Shown in pieces: positions 17,924 to 27,515 of a stretch of 64,000 bases of DNA. A model generated the notes under the pieces. It was not told the origin of the DNA, did no database searches, and saw nothing but the letters and a program-made list of their open reading frames with translations. Source of the stretch: Streptomyces showdoensis (GTDB lineage: Bacteria; Actinomycetota; Actinomycetes; Streptomycetales; Streptomycetaceae); NCBI RefSeq assembly GCF_039535475.1, contig NZ_BAAAXG010000026.1:4149501-4213500 (forward strand), given 5' to 3'. Position 1 is the stretch's first letter. Each line of letters opens with the position of its first letter. Both the position numbers and the translations under genes were made by a program.

Positions 17924-19237
17924 ATGCCGCTGATCGGCAGAAGAAGGTTCGTGGCGGGGGCGGCGCTGGGCGCGTTCGCGGCAGGTGACGGGGGGTCCGC
18001 CGGGGCCGCCGGTGCGGAAGGGGCGGCCAGGGCGGCCGCGGAGCCCGGGGCCCCGCCCGTGGCGGCGCCCGGCGCGCGGTCGGCCGGAAGCGGCCGGAGC
18101 GGCGGGCGGTCCCGGGCCGCCGGCTTCCGGGGCATGTGGATCAGCACGGTCTTCGGCCGTGACTTCCCCTCACGGACCGGCCTGACCGCCGCCGCGCAGC
18201 GCGCCGAGCTGATCGCCCTGCTCGACCTCGCGGCGGAGCGCCGGATGACCGCGGTGATGCTCCAGGTCCGGCCCACCGCCGACGCCCTGTGGCCCTCCCC
18301 GTACGAGCCGTGGTCGGAGTGGCTCACCGGGGTCCAGGGCGGCGATCCCGGCTGGGACCCGCTCGGCACGGCCGTGACGGAGGCGCACGCCCGCGGCCTG
18401 GAGCTGCACGCCTGGTGCAACCCGTACCGGGTCGCCACCCATGCCGACCGGACCCGGCTCGCCCCGAGCCATCCGGTGCGGCTCCACCCCGACTGGGCGC
18501 TGACCCACGGCGGCAAGCTCTACTACGACCCGGGCCGGCCCGACGTCCGCCGGCACGTCCAGGACGCCATGCTCGACGCCGTCCGCCGCTACGACGTCGA
18601 CGCGCTCCACTGGGACGACTACTTCTACCCGGCTCCCGCGGGAGGGCAGGCCTTCCCCGACGACGAGAGCTTCCGCAGGTACGGGGCCGGGTTCACCGAC
18701 CGGGCGGCCTGGCGGCGGAACAACGTCGACCTGCTCGTCTCCGAGACCTCCGCCCGGATCAAGCAGCTCAAGCCCCACGTCGCCTTCGGCATCAGCCCCT
18801 TCGGCGTCTGGCGCAACGCCTCCGTGGACCCGCTCGGCTCCGACACCCGTGCCGTCGCCAGCTACGACGACCACCACGCGGACAGCCGCACGTGGGTCCG
18901 GGAACGCTGGGTCGACTACCTGGTCCCGCAGCTCTACTGGAACATCGGCTACGGCCCCGCCGACTACGCGAAGCTGGTGCCCTGGTGGGACGCCGTGGTC
19001 CGGGACACCGGCGTACGGCTCTACCTCGGCGAGGCGCTCTACAAGGTCGGCGACCCCGCGCAGCCGGCCGCCTGGCAGGACCCGCAGGAGCTCGTCCGGC
19101 ACGTCCGGCTGGCCCGGGAACACTCAGGAGTCGGCGGGCACTGCTACTTCGCGGCGGCGGAGGTCGCCGAGGACCCCCTCGGGGCGCTCACCGCCGTGCT
19201 CGCCGACGACGCCCCGCGCCGTTCGGACGGGGCGTGA
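17924..19237 (+). CDS. Tat-exported glycoside hydrolase-like protein (GHL10/DUF187)
   Basis: 437 residues. A twin-arginine signal (GRRRFVAGAALGAFA) is followed by an Ala/Gly-rich linker and a TIM-barrel domain from about 66: FRGMWISTVFGRDFP, MLQVRPTADALWPS, LHAWCNPYRV, VDALHWDDYFYP and WVDYLVPQLYWNIGYG. These are hallmark motifs of the family 10-like glycosyl hydrolase domain (DUF187). It probably works outside the cell on an unknown sugar polymer. The ribosome site GAGGGG precedes the ATG. Confidence 0.85.
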   Translation: MPLIGRRRFVAGAALGAFAAGDGGSAGAAGAEGAARAAAEPGAPPVAAPGARSAGSGRSGGRSRAAGFRGMWISTVFGRDFPSRTGLTAAAQRAELIALLDLAAERRMTAVMLQVRPTADALWPSPYEPWSEWLTGVQGGDPGWDPLGTAVTEAHARGLELHAWCNPYRVATHADRTRLAPSHPVRLHPDWALTHGGKLYYDPGRPDVRRHVQDAMLDAVRRYDVDALHWDDYFYPAPAGGQAFPDDESFRRYGAGFTDRAAWRRNNVDLLVSETSARIKQLKPHVAFGISPFGVWRNASVDPLGSDTRAVASYDDHHADSRTWVRERWVDYLVPQLYWNIGYGPADYAKLVPWWDAVVRDTGVRLYLGEALYKVGDPAQPAAWQDPQELVRHVRLAREHSGVGGHCYFAAAEVAEDPLGALTAVLADDAPRRSDGA

Positions 19238-19250
19238 CGCGGCGCGTTCC

Positions 19251-19454
19251 TCAGCCGGTCCCCATCTCCGGGTGGTGACGGACGACGGTGTCGGGGCCCG
19301 GTGACATCAGGGACTCGTGACCGTCGTCCTCGTACTTGACGCGGTACGGGGGAGTGCCGTTCTCCCCCAGTACCTGGACGACCTCGGCCGTACGGTCGTG
19401 CTGACCGACGGTCCGGCCGTGCACCAGCAGCTTGTCGCCCACGCTCGCACGCAT
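19251..19454 (-). CDS. DUF1918 small protein
   Basis: 67 residues. MRASVGDKLLVHGRTVGQHDRTAEVVQVLG and YRVKYEDDGHESLMSPGPD match DUF1918, a small beta-rich (SH3-like) actinobacterial family of unknown function. A strong ribosome site (GAGGAGG) sits 8 nt before the ATG. It converges on the preceding gene with a 13-bp gap. Confidence 0.88.
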   Translation of the reverse strand: MRASVGDKLLVHGRTVGQHDRTAEVVQVLGENGTPPYRVKYEDDGHESLMSPGPDTVVRHHPEMGTG

Positions 19455-19565
19455 CGGGGTGACCTCCTCGCGGCCGGGCTTGTCCTACTCGGAGTCTACG
19501 TCTGCCTCCGTCTGCCATTGTGACCCCGGTCACCCTCCGGCGTCGCGCGGGACGTCGCCCGCGGG

Positions 19566-20510
19566 TCAGCTCCTCGCCCGCTGGGTCACCGCGATGCAGA
19601 CCAGCACCGCGCCCGCGGCGACCGGGGCGGCCGGCGACAGCTCCTCGCCGAGCACCGTCACCGACCAGAAGAGGGTGAGCAGCGGCTGGGCGAGCTGGAG
19701 CTGGCTGGCGCGCGGGATGCCGATCGCGGCCATGCCCCGGTACCAGACGTAGAGGCCGAAGAAGGTGGACCCGGCGGCCACCCAGAGCAGGCCCGCGACG
19801 CCGTGGGCGGTCAGGTGCACCGGCTCGTGGGCCAGCGCCACGGCCGAACCCGCCACCGTCAGCGGCAGGCAGAGCACCAGCGCCCAGCCGATGACCTGCC
19901 AGCCCGGCATCAGGCGCGCCAGGCGGCCGCCCTCGGTGTATCCGGCGGCGCAGACGAGCAGGGCGCCGAAGAGGTAGAGGTCGCCCTGGGAGAGCGCCCC
20001 GCCGCTCTGCTGGAGCGTGAACACCAGCACCACCACGGCGCCGGCGACGGCCGCGATCCAGAACGTGCGGGACGGGCGCCGGCCGGTACGGATCGCGGCG
20101 AAGGTCGCGGTGGTCAGCGGCAGCAGTCCGACCACCACGGCGGCGTGCGAGGTGGTGGAGGTCCGGAGCGCCAGCGTCGTCAGCAGCGGGAAGCCGATGA
20201 CCACGCCGCCCGCGACCACCGCGAGTCCGGCCCAGTGGCGGCGCTCGGGCAGCGGCACCCGGCCCACGAGCAGGAAGGCGCCGGCGATCACCGCGGCCAG
20301 CACCGAACGCACGGCCACCAGCGACCAGGGGCCGAAGCTCTCCAGGCCCCAGACGGTGGAGGGGAAGGTCAGCGAGAACGCGACCACGCCGAGAGCGGCC
20401 AGGAGGGTCCCGCGACGGGCGGCGGGGGCCGCGGCGGGGTCGGGGGGCGTGACCGTGACGGGGGACGTGGCGCGGCCGCCGGCCGGGGCCTGCGGGACCG
20501 CTATCGTCAT
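19566..20510 (-). CDS. EamA-family transporter
   Basis: 314 residues with about ten hydrophobic helices in two EamA repeats (LLAALGVVAFSLTFPSTVWGLESFGP and, second half, LYLFGALLVCAAGYTEGGRLARL). The family contains metabolite exporters. It is divergent from a MocR-type regulator whose operator-like palindromes lie within 30 bp of this start, so it is probably that regulator's target. ATG 20510 was chosen; upstream in-frame codons belong to the divergent gene. Confidence 0.85.
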   Translation of the reverse strand: MTIAVPQAPAGGRATSPVTVTPPDPAAAPAARRGTLLAALGVVAFSLTFPSTVWGLESFGPWSLVAVRSVLAAVIAGAFLLVGRVPLPERRHWAGLAVVAGGVVIGFPLLTTLALRTSTTSHAAVVVGLLPLTTATFAAIRTGRRPSRTFWIAAVAGAVVVLVFTLQQSGGALSQGDLYLFGALLVCAAGYTEGGRLARLMPGWQVIGWALVLCLPLTVAGSAVALAHEPVHLTAHGVAGLLWVAAGSTFFGLYVWYRGMAAIGIPRASQLQLAQPLLTLFWSVTVLGEELSPAAPVAAGAVLVCIAVTQRARS

Positions 20511-20518
20511 CGGCTTGG

Positions 20519-20549
20519 TAGCGCTATTCTGTGCTCTCATGAATGAGAG
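20519..20549. promoter_or_regulatory. Divergent promoter/operator of the EamA and MocR genes
   Basis: TAGCGCTA (20519-20526) is a perfect 8-bp palindrome. CTCTCAT-GA-ATGAGAG (20534-20549) is a perfect inverted repeat that contains the ATG of the regulator gene (20539). TATTCT at 20525-20530 is a possible -10 for the regulator, nine bases before its ATG, giving a leaderless mRNA. The arrangement suggests autorepression. Confidence 0.5.
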
Positions 20550-21975
20550 TAGCAGTGTCGCCGAACTGGCGAAATCCCTGAGGGAAGAGCTCAACCGCTA
20601 CTCAGTGGGAGAGAAGTTGCCGTCGAGTCGGGTCCTCGTCGAGCGCTACCGCGTCTCCCCGGTCACCGTCACCCGGGCCCTCGCCCAGCTCGCCGCCGAG
20701 GGCCTGGTCGTCACCCGGCCCGGCGCCGGCGCCTACCGGGCCGAGCCGCGCGCCGCCGCCCCCGTCGTCGGCGACACCTCCTGGCAGCAGCTCGCCCTCA
20801 GCGCCGACACCGCCACCGAACTCGTCCCCCGGGCCGTCGACGCCTCCGGCGTCCTCGTCACCCTCTCCGCGCCCCAGCCCGGCGTCATCGAGTTCAACGG
20901 CGGCTACCTCCACCCCTCCCTCCAGCCCGAGCGGGCCCTCGCCGCCGCCCTCGCCCGGGCCGGCCGCCGACCCGGCGCCTGGGGCCGGCCGCCCACCGAC
21001 GGCCTGCCCGAACTCCGCGAATGGTTCGCCCGCGCGATCGGCGGCGGCGTCACCGCCGCCGAGGTCCTCATCACCGCCGGCGGCCAGCCCGCCCTCACCA
21101 CCGCCCTGCGCGCCCTCGCCCCGCCCGGCACCCCCGTCCTCGTCGAGTCGCCCACCTACCCGGGCATGCTCGCCATCGCCCGCGCCGCCGGACTGCGCCC
21201 CGTCCCCGTCCCCACCGACGCCGACGGCGTCCGGCCCGAGCTGCTCGAAGCCGCCTTCCGCGCCACCGGCGCCCGCGTCTTCGTCTGCCAGCCGCTCTTC
21301 CAGAACCCCACCGGCGCCTCGCTCGGCGCCGAACGGAGCGCCGCCGTCGTCCGGATCGCCCGCGCGGCCGGCGCCTTCGTCGTCGAGGACGACTTCGCCC
21401 GACGGCTCGTCCACGAGGACTCCGCGCCGCTGCCCGCCCCGCTCGCCGCCGACGACCCCGACGGCGTCGTCGTGCACGTCTGCTCGCTGACCAAGCCGAC
21501 CTCCCCGAGCCTGCGGGTGGGCGCCCTGGCCGCCCGCGGCCCGGTCCTGGAGCGGCTGCGCGCCATCCAGGTCGTCGACAGCTTCTTCGTCCCCCGCCCC
21601 CTCCAGGAGACCGCCCTCGAACTCGTCGGCTCCCCGGCTTGGAGCCGCCATGTGCGCGCCCTCGCCGCCGAGCTGAAGAGCCGCCGCGACACCATGGCCG
21701 GCGCCGTCGCCCACCAACTGCCCGAACTCGTCCTGCCGCACGTCCCCTCCGGCGGCTACCAGCTCTGGCTCCGCCTGCCCGACACCCTTCCCGAAGCCGC
21801 CCTCGTCTCCGCGGCGCTGCGCCACGGCGTCGCCGTCGCGCCCGGACGGCCCTACTTCTGCGCCGAGCCGCCCGCCGGCCACATCCGGCTGAGTTTCGCG
21901 GGTGTCGCGGGCCCCACGGAGATCGTCGAGGGCGTGCGGCGGCTGCGGACCGCCGTGGACGGGCTCCTCGGCTGA
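20539..21975 (+). CDS. MocR/PdxR-type GntR regulator with aminotransferase domain
   Basis: 478 residues. The N-terminal GntR winged helix (LAKSLREELNRYSVGEKLPSSRVLVERYRVSPVTVTRALAQLAAEGLV, about 8-65) is fused to a fold-type I aminotransferase domain (about 110-478) with FNGGYLHPSLQPE, EVLITAGGQPALTTALRAL, ESPTYPGMLAIARAAG, CQPLFQNPTG and a PLP lysine in CSLTKPTSPSLRVG. MocR proteins sense PLP or amino acids. There is no Shine-Dalgarno before the ATG, consistent with a leaderless transcript. Confidence 0.88.
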   Translation: MNESSSVAELAKSLREELNRYSVGEKLPSSRVLVERYRVSPVTVTRALAQLAAEGLVVTRPGAGAYRAEPRAAAPVVGDTSWQQLALSADTATELVPRAVDASGVLVTLSAPQPGVIEFNGGYLHPSLQPERALAAALARAGRRPGAWGRPPTDGLPELREWFARAIGGGVTAAEVLITAGGQPALTTALRALAPPGTPVLVESPTYPGMLAIARAAGLRPVPVPTDADGVRPELLEAAFRATGARVFVCQPLFQNPTGASLGAERSAAVVRIARAAGAFVVEDDFARRLVHEDSAPLPAPLAADDPDGVVVHVCSLTKPTSPSLRVGALAARGPVLERLRAIQVVDSFFVPRPLQETALELVGSPAWSRHVRALAAELKSRRDTMAGAVAHQLPELVLPHVPSGGYQLWLRLPDTLPEAALVSAALRHGVAVAPGRPYFCAEPPAGHIRLSFAGVAGPTEIVEGVRRLRTAVDGLLG

Positions 21976-22067
21976 CCGCCGGGCGGGGGCGGGACGCGGG
22001 CACGGGCCTGACCTCGCCCCCGGCAAATTCGCCTGACAAGGGACGGCCGGGCTGTCAGCCTTCGCCC

Positions 22068-22520
22068 ATGAGCGACACCACGACCGCGTCCGGCATCCTC
22101 ATGCACGGGGCGTACGAGATCTCAGCCGACCCCGCCCGGATCGACGCGGCCCGCGTCCACCACTGGCTCTCCACCGACGCGTACTGGGCACTCGGCCGAC
22201 CTCGGGAGAAGCAGGACCTCGCCATCGCCGGCTCGCTCAACTACGGCGCCTACCACCGCGCGACGGGCGAGATGGGCGCCTACGCCCGGGTCGTCACCGA
22301 CTACGCCACCTTCGCCTGGCTCTGCGACGTCTACGTCGACCGCCCGGCCCGCGGCACCGGGCTCGGCACCGCGCTCGTGACCGCCGTCCGCGACGCCCTG
22401 GAGCCGTACGGGCTGCGCCGGATCCTGCTCGCCACGGCCGACGCCCACGGCGTGTACGAGAAGGTCGGTTTCACGCCACTTCAGAATCCGGACAAGTGGA
22501 TGGCACTCGGACAGCAGTGA
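22068..22520 (+). CDS. GNAT N-acetyltransferase
   Basis: 150 residues. The acetyl-CoA loop DVYVDRPARGTGLGTALVTAV and the end AHGVYEKVGFTPL fit the GNAT fold. The start HHWLSTDAYWALGRP resembles the small family of GNATs found throughout Streptomyces. Substrate unknown. ATG at 22068. Confidence 0.82.
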   Translation: MSDTTTASGILMHGAYEISADPARIDAARVHHWLSTDAYWALGRPREKQDLAIAGSLNYGAYHRATGEMGAYARVVTDYATFAWLCDVYVDRPARGTGLGTALVTAVRDALEPYGLRRILLATADAHGVYEKVGFTPLQNPDKWMALGQQ

Positions 22521-22589
22521 GCGCGGCCCCTTCCCGGGCCTCGAATCAACCCCTTGACCTGCGGGGCCCTCGGCCTCACGATCGCCGCC

Positions 22590-23165
22590 ATGGGTCTTCG
22601 GGTCACGCTCGTCGCGGCGGCACGCAGCTCCTCCCTGCTCGCCGAACGCTTCGACGACGACCGGCCGCTCGACGAGGCCGGCTGGTACGAGGTGCAGCTC
22701 GCCGCGCCACGGCTGATTCCGCTCGGCGCGGCGGAGCTGCGCTACTGCTCCCCGACGCCCCGGAGCCGTGCCACCGGCACCGCCCTCGGCTACGCCCCGC
22801 TGGTCCAGCCCGCCCTGCGCGACTGCGACATGGGGCGCTGGCGGGGGCTCACCCTGGCCGAGGTGGCCGCGCTCGAACCGGGCGCCGTCGACGCCTGGCT
22901 CCGCGACCCGCGGAGCGCGCCGCACGGGGGAGAAACGCTTCTCTCGTTCATCACCCGCGTGGGTGGGTGGCTCGACACCCGGCCCGCCGACGACGGGGCC
23001 ATCGTCGCCGTGGCGGAGCCCGCGGTGGTACGGGCCGCCCTCGTCTACGCGTTGAACGCGCCGCCCGCCACGTACTGGAACGTCGACGTCCGGCCGTTGT
23101 CCACCGTCACCCTGACCGGGCGGCCCGGGCTGTGGCACCTCCAGTTGGCTGCCGCCGTGGGGTGA
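22590..23165 (+). CDS. Histidine phosphatase-fold protein lacking catalytic histidines
   Basis: 191 residues. The body matches the histidine phosphatase superfamily (ARSSSLLAERFDDDRPLDEAGWYEVQ, YCSPTPRSRATGTALGYAP, CDMGRWRGLTLAEV, HGGETLLSFITRV). The first motif, normally RHG or RHA, reads VTLVAAARSSS, and the second catalytic His near the C-terminus is replaced (VAVAEPAVVRAALVYAL). Without the phosphorylatable His it is probably not a phosphatase. It may be a binding protein or a degenerate CobC-like relative. Confidence 0.7.
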   Translation: MGLRVTLVAAARSSSLLAERFDDDRPLDEAGWYEVQLAAPRLIPLGAAELRYCSPTPRSRATGTALGYAPLVQPALRDCDMGRWRGLTLAEVAALEPGAVDAWLRDPRSAPHGGETLLSFITRVGGWLDTRPADDGAIVAVAEPAVVRAALVYALNAPPATYWNVDVRPLSTVTLTGRPGLWHLQLAAAVG

Positions 23166-23196
23166 CGTGGGTGACGTGGGTGACGTGGGTGACGTG
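23161..23196. repeat. Four tandem copies of a 9-bp unit
   Basis: GGTGACGTG is repeated four times without mismatch, starting at the stop codon of the phosphatase-like gene (TGA 23163-23165), and ends in a G-rich tract just before the palindromic element at 23234. Confidence 0.9.
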
Positions 23197-23233
23197 GGGG
23201 GCGTGGGGGCGCGGCGTAGGGGGAGAGAGTGGC

Positions 23234-23371
23234 GCGGGGGGTGTGGAGGGGGTCGCGTTCCGGACTGCATGATTTACGGCGCGGATCTGGTGGCGGGTGA
23301 GTGGAACGTTCTCGTTCCGCGCCACACATCACGCTTCACGTCCTGAACGCGACCCCCTCCACACCCCCCGC
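23234..23371. repeat. Long palindromic element, copy 1
   Basis: A 138-bp element. Terminal arms 23234-23265 and 23340-23371 pair at 31 of 32 positions. Inner stems GGCGCGGA 23278-23285 / TCCGCGCC 23316-23323 and GAACG/CGTTC 23304-23317 follow. Its reverse complement aligns over about 100 bp with the element at 56604-56732. It lies in the gap between the phosphatase-like gene and the methyltransferase gene. Short open frames in it are not conserved in frame between copies. Confidence 0.85.
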
Positions 23372-23425
23372 TCCCGTCCGTCGTCCGTCGGACCGCGCCG
23401 TCCGACCGGCTAGCCTGGGCGCACG

Positions 23426-24583
23426 ATGAACCGTTTGATCACGTCCTGGGGCGACTTCCCCCTCACCCGCTTCCCTTCGGACCCGCGCGACCCCCTGCGC
23501 GCCTGGGACGCCGCCGACGAGTACCTGCTCGCCCACCTCGCGGAGAACGGCACCGACCTCTCCGGCACCGTCGCCGTCGTCGGGGACCGCTGGGGCGCCC
23601 TCGTCACCGCGCTCACCGCCGCCGGGGCCGGTGACCTCGTGCAGATCTCCGACTCGTACCTCGGCCGCCGGGCCACCGACGACAACCTCGCCCGGGCGGG
23701 CGCCGCCCCCGGCGCGGTCCGGCTGCTCACCACCCAGGACCCGCCGCCCGAGCGGATCGACGTGCTGCTCGTCCGGGTGCCCAAGAGCCTCGCGCTCCTG
23801 GAGGACCAGCTCCACCGGCTCGCCCCCGCCGTGCACGAGGGGACCGTCGTGGTCGGCGCCGGCATGGTGAAGGAGGTGCACACGTCCACGCTGACGCTCT
23901 TCGAGCGGATCCTCGGGCCGACCCGGACCTCCCTCGCGGTGAAGAAGGCGCGGCTCATCCACACCACGCCGGCGGCGGGGGAGGGGCGGCCCGCGAACCC
24001 CTGGCCGCTCCGCTACGCGCTGCCCGCCGACGCCCCCGCCGGGCTCGCCGGGCGCACGGTCGTCAACCAGGCCGGCGTCTTCTGCGCCGACCGACTCGAC
24101 ATCGGCACCCGCTTCCTCCTCCAGCACCTGCCCCGCGGCCTCGGGCGCTCCCGCGTGGTCGACCTCGGCTGCGGCAACGGCGTCGTCGGGCTCGCCGTCG
24201 CGCTCGCCGAGCCCGAGGCCGAGCTGGTCTTCACCGACGAGTCGTACCAGGCCGTCGCCTCCGCCGAGGAGAACTTCCGCACGCACGTCGGGGACGCCCG
24301 CACCGCCGAGTTCGCGGTCGGCGACGGCCTGGCCGACGTCGAGCCCGGCTCGGTCGACCTCGTGCTCAACAACCCGCCGTTCCACAGCCACCAGGCGACG
24401 ACGGACCGCACCGCCCGCCGCATGTTCGCCGAGGCCCGCCGGGCCCTGCGGCCCGGCGGCGAACTGTGGGTCGTCGGCAACCGGCACCTCGGCTACCACG
24501 TCACCCTGCGCCGGATCTTCGGCAACAGCGAACTCGTCGCCGGCAACCCGAAGTTCGTGGTGCTCAGGGCCGTGAAGCGGTAG
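23426..24583 (+). CDS. RsmC/RlmG-like class I SAM methyltransferase
   Basis: 385 residues. An N-terminal pseudo-methyltransferase domain (about 1-190, ending VKKARLIHTTP) is followed by a catalytic domain with motif I VVDLGCGNGVVGLAVAL and motif IV DLVLNNPPFHSHQ, the NPPF signature of N2-guanine methyltransferases acting on rRNA (RsmC, RlmG). The G target (16S or 23S) cannot be assigned. TAGCCT at 23411-23416, ten bases before the ATG and with no ribosome site, suggests a leaderless or very short leader mRNA. Confidence 0.88.
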   Translation: MNRLITSWGDFPLTRFPSDPRDPLRAWDAADEYLLAHLAENGTDLSGTVAVVGDRWGALVTALTAAGAGDLVQISDSYLGRRATDDNLARAGAAPGAVRLLTTQDPPPERIDVLLVRVPKSLALLEDQLHRLAPAVHEGTVVVGAGMVKEVHTSTLTLFERILGPTRTSLAVKKARLIHTTPAAGEGRPANPWPLRYALPADAPAGLAGRTVVNQAGVFCADRLDIGTRFLLQHLPRGLGRSRVVDLGCGNGVVGLAVALAEPEAELVFTDESYQAVASAEENFRTHVGDARTAEFAVGDGLADVEPGSVDLVLNNPPFHSHQATTDRTARRMFAEARRALRPGGELWVVGNRHLGYHVTLRRIFGNSELVAGNPKFVVLRAVKR

Positions 24584-26185
<1,602 letters not shown>

Positions 26186-26306
26186 GAGAGAACGCTCCGA
26201 ACAAGCTGAAGGACACACGGGTGGCGTGGAAGCGGGTCCTGGAGCTAGGAAATTCGGGGCGTAGACATGGGTCCAGGGTAGGGGGGAGGGGGTGGGGGCC
26301 GCATCC

Positions 26307-26433
26307 GGATTTCGGGGGACCCGTAGATTTCGGGGGACCGGCGGATTTCGGGGGAGCCGTAGATTTCGAGGGACCGGAGGATTTCGGGGGACCCGCGGAT
26401 TTCCGGGGGACCCGCGGATTTCGGGTGGTCGGC
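26307..26433. repeat. Seven tandem copies of an 18-bp unit
   Basis: Units begin at 26307, 26325, 26343, 26361, 26379, 26397 (19 bp) and 26416. The core is GATTTCGGGGGACC, with alternating ends so that units 1/3 and 2/4 are most alike. The last unit is degenerate. Confidence 0.9.
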
Positions 26434-26472
26434 CCGGGCGTGTGCGGCTCTGGCACGTGGCAGCGATGTGAT

Positions 26473-26612
26473 GCCTCGCTCCCGCCCGCGGCCTGGTTTC
26501 GTCCAGGGCCTCGCTCCCGCCCGTGGCCTTGCCCTGTCCAGGGCCTCGCTCCCGCCCGTGGCCTTGCCCTGTCCAGGGCCTCGCTCCCGCCCGTGGCCTT
26601 GCCCTGTCCAGG
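26473..26612. repeat. Four tandem copies of a 35-bp unit
   Basis: Copies at 26473, 26508, 26543 and 26578; copies 2-4 are identical and copy 1 differs in the middle. A decayed fifth copy follows to about 26645. The 35-bp period is not a multiple of three, so it is not a protein repeat. Confidence 0.9.
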
Positions 26613-26696
26613 GCCTCGCTCCCGACTGCGGTCCAGCCCGGGGACCCGCTCCTGCCCGCGGTCCTGCCGAGGCCCCGCTCCTGTCCCCTCCCCGCC

Positions 26697-27515
26697 TCAC
26701 GCGTCCGGGAACACCAGCTCCAGCCCCCGCACCCGGTCCTCCCCCGCCGTGATGTCCAGGGCAGTGATCCGGTCGCCGCGCAGCGTGAACGCCATCGCCG
26801 CGACCGGGCGCCCGCCGGCGAAGGCCACCACCCCGGTCGCACCGTCGACCAGTGCCGGTCTCGTCGCCCGGCCCGGGCGGGCGAACGCGGCCGCGCCCTC
26901 GGCCACGGCGGGAGCGCCGTGCAGCGGGCCGTGCTCCGAGAAGGCGACCACGTCCGGGTCGAGCACCGCCGCGAGGGCGCGCGGGTCGCGGGCGCGGGCG
27001 GCGGCCAGGAAGAGCCCCACCACGGCCCGCTGCCGCGCCGGGTCCCCGCCCGCCGGGGCGCCCCGCACCCGCCGCCGCGCCGCCCTCGCGAGCCGGCCGG
27101 CCTCCTCGGGCGCGGTCCCGGTGATCCGCGCGGTGTCGTCGAGGGGCAGCCCGAACAGGTCGTGCAGGACGTACGCGAGCCGCTCGCCGGGGCCCAGCGC
27201 GTCCAGGACCACCAGGAACGCGAGCCACACCGCGTCCACGCCGTCGGGAGCCGCCGACGGGCCCGGCTCGGTCCCACCGGCGGGGGCGGCGGCCGCCTCC
27301 TGCCCCGTCGCACGCCCCTGGAGCCGCCGTACGCACGTCCGCCCCACCGAGGCCACCAGCCACTCCCGGATCCCGGCCCCGCCGGCCAGCCCGGCCCGGG
27401 CCTGCGCGAGCGCCTCCTCGGTCTCGCGGGAGCCGCCGAGCATCCGCCGGGCCACCGCCCGCAACCGCTCGTGATGGGCGTCGAACTGCGCGGTCAGGTA
27501 CGTGTCGTCGTGCAT
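26697..27515 (-). CDS. Divergent ECF41-like RNA polymerase sigma factor
   Basis: 272 residues. Region 2 is recognisable but eroded (FDAHHERLRAVARRMLGGSRETEEAL ... IREWLVASVGRTCVRRL). Region 4 is clear (LGPGERLAYVLHDLFGLPLDDTARITGTAPEEAGRLARAARRRVRG), the HDLFGL stretch being typical of ECF41. A SnoaL-like domain follows (about 165-272). The WLPEP linker and DGGG/NGxPG motifs of ECF41 are absent or altered. No cognate anti-sigma factor is next to it; a carboxymuconolactone decarboxylase-like partner, usual for ECF41, is not seen either. Possibly weak or specialised. Confidence 0.75.
   Translation of the reverse strand: MHDDTYLTAQFDAHHERLRAVARRMLGGSRETEEALAQARAGLAGGAGIREWLVASVGRTCVRRLQGRATGQEAAAAPAGGTEPGPSAAPDGVDAVWLAFLVVLDALGPGERLAYVLHDLFGLPLDDTARITGTAPEEAGRLARAARRRVRGAPAGGDPARQRAVVGLFLAAARARDPRALAAVLDPDVVAFSEHGPLHGAPAVAEGAAAFARPGRATRPALVDGATGVVAFAGGRPVAAMAFTLRGDRITALDITAGEDRVRGLELVFPDA

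Larger units (their letters stand above)
26186..26696. other. 511-bp gene-free region with two minisatellites
   Basis: Between the sigma-factor stop and the ABC-F start (both minus strand) no gene is supported. The stretch contains an 18-bp repeat block (26307-26433) and a 35-bp repeat block (26473-26612). Apparent open frames across it are low complexity. It must contain the ABC-F promoter and leader. Confidence 0.75.

Noticed and set aside
23045..23332. Short ORF starting MMCGAE inside palindromic element copy 1 and a similar start in copy 2
   Set aside because: The two copies differ by a one-base indel that breaks the frame after about ten codons, so the likeness comes from shared DNA, not a conserved peptide.
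23234..23371. Palindromic element copy 1 as an insertion-sequence remnant
   Set aside because: No transposase remnant and no target-site duplication that I can see; a MITE origin remains possible but unproven.
26307..26612. CRISPR-like array
   Set aside because: Units are head-to-tail without unique spacers, and no cas gene is present.
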